From contig JAEZLY010000301.1 in NCBI GenBank assembly GCA_023414985.1, positions 1 through 17,077 of the forward strand: a stretch of DNA of 17,077 nt. The letters are read 5' to 3'. A program made the position numbers and the translations under genes. This stretch comes from Bacillota bacterium (GTDB lineage Bacteria; Bacillota; Clostridia; Lachnospirales; Lachnospiraceae). The notes under the pieces were generated by a model. That model ran no database searches. It saw only the letters and a program-made list of their open reading frames with translations, and was not told the DNA's origin. Of the stretch, positions 12,190 through 17,077 are shown piece by piece. The stretch's first letter is position 1. Each line of letters begins with the position of its first letter.

Positions 12190-12543
12190 ACCTCTTGTCT
12201 GGTATATTAATAATCTTATCTTAACAAATTCAAGGATATTTGTATATATAGTTTTTACAACAAATTCACTCACCGGAGCTGTCTCATTGTATATAATCAC
12301 AGGATACCAAAAATATATCCGTGATTTTTATATATTTTCTATGGTTTTCCCATGTATTTTAGTATACCAATTAGCTATAATGAGTTTATCGTTAGTTTAT
12401 TCATTGACCTATATGTCATATGGTGATGAATAATGTGACTTTATAGGAGTTGAAGTACCAGATAGGCTGGTTGCAGACAGCAGGGAATTCATCAGAAACA
12501 TGAGAATACATGGATTTAGAATGAATAGGGGGATCTAAGTTAA

Positions 12544-13473
12544 ATGAAGCAGAAAAGCGTGAAGAATAAATTCAGATTATACATAAAAAGGACATGGACG
12601 CTTTATCTCATGATGGCACTGCCCGTTGCTTTTGCAATTGTATTTCGATATCTGCCGATGACAAATATTGCGATGGCTTTTAAAGAATATAACATGTTCA
12701 AAGGAGTTTGGGCTTCACCCTGGTCAGACCCGTTTTATAAATGGTTTGCAAAAGCCTTTACCTCTAAGGACTTCTGGTTAGCCCTACGCAATACCTTAAT
12801 GTTAAATTCATTGGATCTGATCATCGGTTTTCCGATCCCGATCATCCTGGCAATCCTGCTGAACGAATTGGCATATAAGAGATTTAAGAAAGTAACTCAG
12901 ACAATTTTATATTTACCTCACTTCCTATCCTGGATCATCATTAGCGGTATTGCTCAGCAGCTGCTGGCTCCCCGCTCCGGTGTGGTAAATGTATTCCTCG
13001 GTAATTTTGGAATTGGTCCCGTTAACTTCCTGACAGATAACTTCCTGTATATATGTACCTACATCGTATTGGGAGCCTGGAAGGAAATGGGCTGGAATAC
13101 AATTATTTATCTTGCGGCAATCACCGGTATCAACAGTGAATTGTACGAGGCTGCCGAAGTAGATGGTGCATCACGCCTTAGAAGAATTTGGCATATTACA
13201 CTGCCGGGTATCCGTTCCACGATAGTGGTACTGTTGATTATGAATATGGGACGTATTTTAGGAAGCGAATTCGACCGTCCTTACGCTATGTATAACAGCT
13301 TGGTTATGAAGGTGGGCGACGTACTCAGTACATATGTATTCCGTGTAGGTATCCGCGGCTTCCAGTTCTCACTGACCGCTGCAGTCGGCTTGTTCCAGTC
13401 TGTGGTTTGCGTAATATTCCTGCTGATCGCCAATAAAATAGCAAAACGCTTTGGCGAACGCGGAATATGGTAG
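12544..13473 (+). CDS. Carbohydrate ABC transporter permease, LplB type
   Basis: This 309-residue inner-membrane permease belongs to the LplB group (COG4209) of polysaccharide/oligosaccharide ABC importers. A short basic N-terminus (MKQKSVKNKFRLYIKRTW) is followed by about six membrane segments, the first near residues 20-36. The cytoplasmic EAA loop that contacts the ATPase is at about 202-221 (EAAEVDGASRLRRIWHITLPG). RYLPMTNIAMAFKEYN near residue 35 is a family mark. It is first in a three-gene operon with the second permease 18 bases later. No ATPase gene is in the window, as is usual for this group, which borrows a shared MsmX-type ATPase. The ATG at 12544 follows AGGGGG at somewhat long spacing (11 bases). 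Confidence 0.93.
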   Translation: MKQKSVKNKFRLYIKRTWTLYLMMALPVAFAIVFRYLPMTNIAMAFKEYNMFKGVWASPWSDPFYKWFAKAFTSKDFWLALRNTLMLNSLDLIIGFPIPIILAILLNELAYKRFKKVTQTILYLPHFLSWIIISGIAQQLLAPRSGVVNVFLGNFGIGPVNFLTDNFLYICTYIVLGAWKEMGWNTIIYLAAITGINSELYEAAEVDGASRLRRIWHITLPGIRSTIVVLLIMNMGRILGSEFDRPYAMYNSLVMKVGDVLSTYVFRVGIRGFQFSLTAAVGLFQSVVCVIFLLIANKIAKRFGERGIW

Positions 13474-13491
13474 GAAAGGGGGAATTACATC

Positions 13492-14361
13492 ATGGTTAAG
13501 TCTAGAAAAAGAAAAACCGGAGATATTATCATTGCTTTAGTATGTATATTGTTTATTCTCGTGTGTGCGCTGCCGATCATCAACATTGCAGCGAGATCCT
13601 TAAGTGCTCCGAATGCACTGATCAATAACCGGGTCTCCTTCCTGCCGGTAGATATTACACTAGATTCATATCACTTTGTTTTGAAGGATGCTGCATTTGT
13701 CCGCAGCCTATGGTGGACCGCAATCCTGACCGCCATCTGTACCTGTGTATCCCTGTTGATGACGATCCTTTGTTCCTATCCTTTGATCTTTGATAACCTA
13801 AAGGGAAAAAACTTCATCAACGGTATGATGCTTCTCACCATGTACTTCAGTGCAGGCGCAATACCAAATTATCTGTTAATGAAGCAATTGGATTTAATTG
13901 ATAAACCACTGGTATTGATCATACCAAACTGTTTATCCATCTTTAATATGATTATTTTAAGAAGCTTCTTATTCGGGGTACCGGAAAGTCTTAGAGAATC
14001 CGCACAGCTGGACGGAGCCGGTCCCGTGAATATTTTAATTAAGATTTACCTGCCCCTGTCAAAGCCGGTATTGGCTACCCTGGCCTTGTTTTATGCGGTA
14101 GGACGCTGGAATGGATTTTCAGATGCCCTGATGTATGTCACCGATCCGAAATATGCACCGATCCAGTTGAAGCTGTACCAGATCATCAATAACCTTTCCG
14201 CGATTGATACAGCCGCGCAGGAGGGATTCTCATCACCTACTGCAAGCGAGGGTCTGAAAGCGGCATCAGTTATGTTCGCAACGATACCGATTGTATGTAT
14301 CTATCCTTTCCTTCAGCGGTATTTCATAGCCGGAGTAACGCTGGGTGCTGTGAAGGAGTAA
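13492..14361 (+). CDS. Carbohydrate ABC transporter permease, YtcP/CUT1 type
   Basis: This 289-residue inner-membrane permease (COG0395) is the partner of the LplB-type permease just upstream. About six membrane segments are visible, the first near residues 12-32 (IIIALVCILFILVCALPII). The EAA loop has the form ESAQLDGAGPVNILIKIYLPL (169-189). NTIPFN-like features typical of maltose permeases are absent, while YFSAGAIPNYLLMKQL (118-133) and RWNGFSDALMYV are typical of the YtcP group. AAAGGGGGAATTACATC precedes the ATG, which fixes the start. It is followed by the solute-binding lipoprotein after 96 bases. Confidence 0.93.
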   Translation: MVKSRKRKTGDIIIALVCILFILVCALPIINIAARSLSAPNALINNRVSFLPVDITLDSYHFVLKDAAFVRSLWWTAILTAICTCVSLLMTILCSYPLIFDNLKGKNFINGMMLLTMYFSAGAIPNYLLMKQLDLIDKPLVLIIPNCLSIFNMIILRSFLFGVPESLRESAQLDGAGPVNILIKIYLPLSKPVLATLALFYAVGRWNGFSDALMYVTDPKYAPIQLKLYQIINNLSAIDTAAQEGFSSPTASEGLKAASVMFATIPIVCIYPFLQRYFIAGVTLGAVKE

Positions 14362-14457
14362 GTTAATATTTTTTGTATTGGGTTCCATTTTACATGGTAA
14401 ATACAACGTTGGAATACAACGCTGTTATTTATAAATAATTTATAGGAGGAAGTAGAG
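14362..14457 (+). other. Spacer with weak stem-loop and a 9-base direct repeat
   Basis: Within this spacer TTCCA (14383-14387) can pair with TGGAA (14410-14414) around an inner TTTAC/GTAAA stem, and AATACAACG occurs twice (14400-14408 and 14413-14421). Such stem-loops before binding-protein genes often stabilise the downstream RNA so that more lipoprotein than permease is made. The structure here is weak. A strong AGGAGGAAG site follows, directly before the ATG at 14458. Confidence 0.35.
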
Positions 14458-16101
14458 ATGAAAAAAAGAGTATTCTCATTGATGCTTGTATGCTTAATGC
14501 TTGTAAGCATTCTTGGGGGATGTAAGAAAGAAACAACACCGACAGATACACAGAGCGCAGATCCGACAAGCGCACCCGCAGCTACAGAGGCTCCTGCAGC
14601 TACAGAAGCACCCGCATTACCTGAATACAGCGAGATTACGGTTGAGGTTTTTGACCGCGGTACTGACGCAGGTAAGACCGACGCAGCTGATAACTATTAT
14701 ACCAAGTGGATCCAGGATAAGGCATTAAAAGAGCTTAACCTCGGCGTAAAATTCGTTAAGGTTTCCCGTTGGGAGGAGACTGCTCAGCTCAATAACCTTA
14801 TGGCTGCATCTTCCGCTCCGGACATCTGCTTTACCTATAGCAATGACTTGATTGCTCAGTATCGTGATTTAGGCGGACTTGTTGATTTGGCTCCTTATAT
14901 TCAATCTTTACCTGAATTAGATAATTTACTCGGTCCTGATCCGGCTCTGGAAGGACGCAGATTAATCGAGCGTAATAAAACGATGGAGACAGGACAGATT
15001 TTCTCTGTTCCCGCACGTCGTATGAATGTTGCAAAATATGGTACTTTCATTCGTAAGGACTGGCTGGATAAGTTAGGCTTACCGTTACCTACCACGACAC
15101 AGGAATTCTACGATGCACTTGTTGCATTCAAGACACAGGATCCCGGTGGTGTTGGCAAGGATAAGGTAATTCCTTTCACTATGACAAGAGATGTCAGATG
15201 GCGTGCTTCCGCTCTATTAGAATCCTTCATGGATCCTAATATTAGCAGAAAAGATCGTTGGGTTAATAATGTTATCGATCGTTATTTCTTAGAGCCTGGT
15301 TATAAGGAAGGCGTTCGTTACATGAATAAGATGTACAATGAAGGCCTCGTTGATAATCAGTTTATGCTTTATAAGGATGATACTACCGCTGATGATCTTA
15401 TTAAGAGCGGCGTTGTAGGTGCATTCATCCATAACTGGGATCAGCCTTATCGTGAGAGCCCCGGACTGTTACGTGATTTAAAGGTAAATGTACCGGATGC
15501 TCAAATCGTAGCTATCGATCCCTTTAAGAACAGTGCTGGTGTGACTTCGAAGGAAGTTTATGATGCAGCAGGCTTAAGCTTCTTTGTTCCTGCTACCTGC
15601 AAGAACATTGACGGAGCAGTTCGTTACATTAACTGGTTATCCACATTCGAAAACCGTTACTATCTGCAGATCGGTGATGAAGGCGTAACTCATGAGTTGG
15701 TTGACGGTCTTCCGAAGATGATCACAGCTACCGGAGAGAAAATCATGAACTCCGCAAACAATATTGACTATACCTTTATGATTAACGGTATTGATGTAGG
15801 TGATGAGTCCAAGATGGCTCAGGTAATTGCACAGTCCTATGCAGTAGATCAGCAGGTGATTGTTGATGCATACACAAATGCAATGGCTAACAGTACTCCT
15901 CCTATTATCGTTCCGGTAACACTCAGTGCAGCAGGACCTGTTACCCAGACCTTAATTGATAAGGGTGAGACATTGATGGCAGAATCCATTACTTGTAAGC
16001 CGGACGACTTCGACAAGACATGGGATGCCGGAATTCAAGATTGGCTTGCATCCGGCGCTCAGGCAGTTGTTGATGAGCGTGCAGCAAAATATGCTGAATA
16101 A
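14458..16101 (+). CDS. Extracellular solute-binding lipoprotein of the carbohydrate ABC transporter (LplA type)
   Basis: This 547-residue protein captures the sugar outside the cell and hands it to the two permeases. The signal peptide (MKKRVFSLMLVCLMLVSILGG) ends in a lipobox LGGC with lipidation at Cys22. A low-complexity linker follows (about 25-54), rich in Thr, Pro, Ala and Glu, with the repeat APAATE. The rest (about 55-547) is a family 1 extracellular solute-binding fold: ITVEVFDRGTDAGKTD, LNNLMAASSAPDICFTYSND (a typical hinge-region block), LGLPLPTTTQEFYDALVAFK, and AGLSFFVPATCKNIDGAVRYINWLS. The large size suits LplA/YtcQ-like proteins that bind oligosaccharides. AGGAGG lies just upstream of the ATG, and a strong terminator follows the stop. 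Confidence 0.95.
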   Translation: MKKRVFSLMLVCLMLVSILGGCKKETTPTDTQSADPTSAPAATEAPAATEAPALPEYSEITVEVFDRGTDAGKTDAADNYYTKWIQDKALKELNLGVKFVKVSRWEETAQLNNLMAASSAPDICFTYSNDLIAQYRDLGGLVDLAPYIQSLPELDNLLGPDPALEGRRLIERNKTMETGQIFSVPARRMNVAKYGTFIRKDWLDKLGLPLPTTTQEFYDALVAFKTQDPGGVGKDKVIPFTMTRDVRWRASALLESFMDPNISRKDRWVNNVIDRYFLEPGYKEGVRYMNKMYNEGLVDNQFMLYKDDTTADDLIKSGVVGAFIHNWDQPYRESPGLLRDLKVNVPDAQIVAIDPFKNSAGVTSKEVYDAAGLSFFVPATCKNIDGAVRYINWLSTFENRYYLQIGDEGVTHELVDGLPKMITATGEKIMNSANNIDYTFMINGIDVGDESKMAQVIAQSYAVDQQVIVDAYTNAMANSTPPIIVPVTLSAAGPVTQTLIDKGETLMAESITCKPDDFDKTWDAGIQDWLASGAQAVVDERAAKYAE

Positions 16102-16123
16102 TTTGGCTTAACCGAATAAGGAA

Positions 16124-16163
16124 AATGTGAGCTTGTATGGGAAACCATGCAGGCTCATTTTTT
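16124..16163 (+). terminator. Rho-independent terminator of the ABC transporter operon
   Basis: The arms 16124-16140 and 16145-16161 form a stem of about 16 pairs, a few of them wobble, closed by a GAAA tetraloop. Six T (16158-16163) follow. It starts 22 bases after the lipoprotein stop, ending the three-gene operon. Confidence 0.88.
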
Positions 16164-16472
16164 AATTCTACAGAAATTCTTATGGTAAAAAAATCATATA
16201 AAAATTAGTTTATGAGACTGTATAGTGACAGATAACCATTTGGTTATCTATATACTTTAACGTAGTAGGAATTATGAAACGGATAGAAGGATAATAAATT
16301 TTTGGGTTGTCCGCTTTGAAAAATCGATAAATGGGATATGATAGCGGGACAGATGCTGATATAATGGTAATATGAATAGCCCGTATGGAAAAAGCTGATA
16401 ATGAAGGATGACTGCGATTAATTGAATTCATAAGGATATGCAGAATATATCATAACAATCGGAGGAGAAAAC
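16164..16472 (+). promoter_or_regulatory. Promoter region of the beta-propeller gene, with palindrome
   Basis: The 309-base gap holds no gene. A near-perfect palindrome AGATAACCATTTGGTTATCT lies at 16230-16249 (9-bp arms, two-base centre) and looks like a repressor or regulator site. An extended -10 sequence TGATATAAT at 16357-16365 is the best promoter candidate; no good -35 is visible. Its start would fall near 16372, leaving a leader of about 100 bases ending in GGAGGAGAAAAC before the ATG. The palindrome is about 110 bases upstream of this promoter, so it may instead serve an activator or a different start. Confidence 0.5.
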
Positions 16473-17077
16473 ATGAACGTATTAACTGAGCATCATGGAA
16501 TGGAACAAAGGAAGGTAATCAGTATTCTTGAAGTGGTTAATGTGGAGACCGGGGAGCGTAAGGTATTGAAGGAATTCGATTACCTGATTGAAGCTCCGAA
16601 CTGGCTGAATAACGGAAATGAATTGATTTATAATGCGAACGGTCATATCTATTCCTACGAGATCGCTTCGGGTGAGAGTACACTAATACACACAGGCTGC
16701 TGTGACCAATGCAATAACGACCATGTTCTTTCCCCCGACCATCAACAGCTTGCGGTCAGCCATCATGCCTATGAGGATAGTCAATCCAGAATCTATACCT
16801 TGCCGATAGAAGGCGGAACGCCGGTGCTTGTAACACCAATCGCCCCGAGCTATCTGCATGGCTGGTCACCTGACGGCACGACACTCGTTTATTGTGCAGA
16901 GCGCAATGGTGAGTATGATATCTACAGTATCCCGGCAGCAGGTGGCAGGGAGACGAGGTTAACGGATGCTCCGGGTCTGGATGACGGACCGGAATATTCT
17001 CCTGATGGTAAATATATCTGGTTCAATTCGGTGCGGAGCGGTCTGATGCAGCTATGGAGAATGAAGGCGGATGGCAG
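16473..17077 (+). CDS. TolB-like beta-propeller protein (3' end outside window)
   Basis: This frame runs open to the window edge, giving the first 201 residues. It begins MNVLTEHHGMEQRKVISILE after a strong GGAGGAGAAAAC site. There is no signal peptide, so it appears cytoplasmic. Repeated propeller blades of the PD40/WD40-like type are visible: APNWLNNGNELIYNANGHIY (about 42-61), LSPDHQQLAVSHHAYED (about 86-102), WSPDGTTLVYCAERNGEYDIY (about 131-151) and YSPDGKYIWFNSVRSGLMQLW (about 174-194). Similar proteins are annotated TolB family, although Firmicutes have no Tol system. Cytoplasmic propellers of this kind include oligogalacturonate lyases, but their catalytic signature is not visible in this part. 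Being next to the sugar ABC operon and near uxuA, a role in carbohydrate handling is possible but unproven. CCDQC (about 76-80) is an odd cysteine cluster. Confidence 0.85.
   Translation, partial: MNVLTEHHGMEQRKVISILEVVNVETGERKVLKEFDYLIEAPNWLNNGNELIYNANGHIYSYEIASGESTLIHTGCCDQCNNDHVLSPDHQQLAVSHHAYEDSQSRIYTLPIEGGTPVLVTPIAPSYLHGWSPDGTTLVYCAERNGEYDIYSIPAAGGRETRLTDAPGLDDGPEYSPDGKYIWFNSVRSGLMQLWRMKADG

Larger units (their letters stand above)
12023..12543. other. Regulatory gap between the AraC gene and the ABC transporter operon
   Basis: No gene is supported in these 521 bases. The araC-proximal part holds two adjacent hairpins (12103-12170 and 12169-12189, listed separately). AACAAATTCA occurs twice in the same direction, at 12223-12232 and 12259-12268, 36 bases apart, and could be regulator half-sites. 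For the transporter, candidate promoters are TATAAT at 12376-12381 with no good -35, and TTGACC (12404-12409) with AATAAT (12429-12434) at a long 19-base spacing. Poor promoters of this kind suit an activator-dependent operon. CCTATATGTCATATGG (12408-12423) is a near palindrome in the same area. The long leader ends in AGGGGG 11 bases before the first permease ATG. Confidence 0.55.

Noticed and set aside
12067..12300. Minus-strand 77-codon open frame in the AraC-ABC gap
   Set aside because: It spans the hairpin arms, has no ribosome binding site and shows no protein-like pattern.
12544..16101. Missing ATPase in the carbohydrate ABC operon as a sign of gene loss
   Set aside because: Lpl/YtcP-type operons normally lack their own ATPase and share an unlinked MsmX-like one.

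Overview
The window looks like a chromosomal stretch of an anaerobic, low-to-moderate GC Firmicute, most likely a Lachnospiraceae/Clostridia member. This is inferred from strong AGGAGG ribosome binding sites, an indolepyruvate:ferredoxin oxidoreductase, a group II ECF vitamin transporter part, an Lpl-type carbohydrate ABC transporter without its own ATPase, and a CcpA-type cre site. No phage, plasmid, CRISPR, rRNA or tRNA gene was seen. The first gene enters from the left edge and the last one leaves at the right edge.

Region 1 (1-3665, + strand) is an aryl-acid module: the 3' part of iorA, then iorB, a tandem-ACT protein, a phenylacetate-CoA ligase (paaK) and a second tandem-ACT protein. IorAB interconverts aryl pyruvates and arylacetyl-CoA using ferredoxin. 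PaaK activates free arylacetates to the same thioesters. The two ACT proteins probably sense aromatic amino acids. The paaK 3' end is duplicated as a 56-bp tandem repeat, and an extended -10 sequence for the second ACT gene lies at the end of the last copy. A cold-shock protein gene with its own promoter and terminator follows (3669-4102).

Region 2 (4132-5415, - strand) is a B12-responsive unit: promoter, cobalamin riboswitch, mutually exclusive antiterminator and terminator hairpins, a membrane-anchored DUF4430 protein and an ECF-transporter S component. It suggests cobalamin uptake with an extracellular DUF4430 partner. Region 3 (5424-7533) holds galM (+) and upp (-), convergent and separated by a long palindromic repeat, a degenerate partial copy of it, and a perfect bidirectional terminator.

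Region 4 (7613-9747) holds an orphan REC-HPt phosphorelay protein, a 520-base gap with two hairpins, and a small two-helix membrane protein of unknown function. Region 5 (9789-17077) is a carbohydrate locus: uxuA (mannonate dehydratase) with a cre-like site at its predicted start of transcription, a 212-bp MITE-like palindrome, a convergent AraC-family regulator with a TTG start, and a divergent permease-permease-lipoprotein operon of the LplB/YtcP/LplA type. A partial cytoplasmic TolB-like beta-propeller gene ends the window. The likely theme is uptake of an oligosaccharide and catabolism of uronates, with AraC control of the transporter and carbon catabolite control of uxuA.
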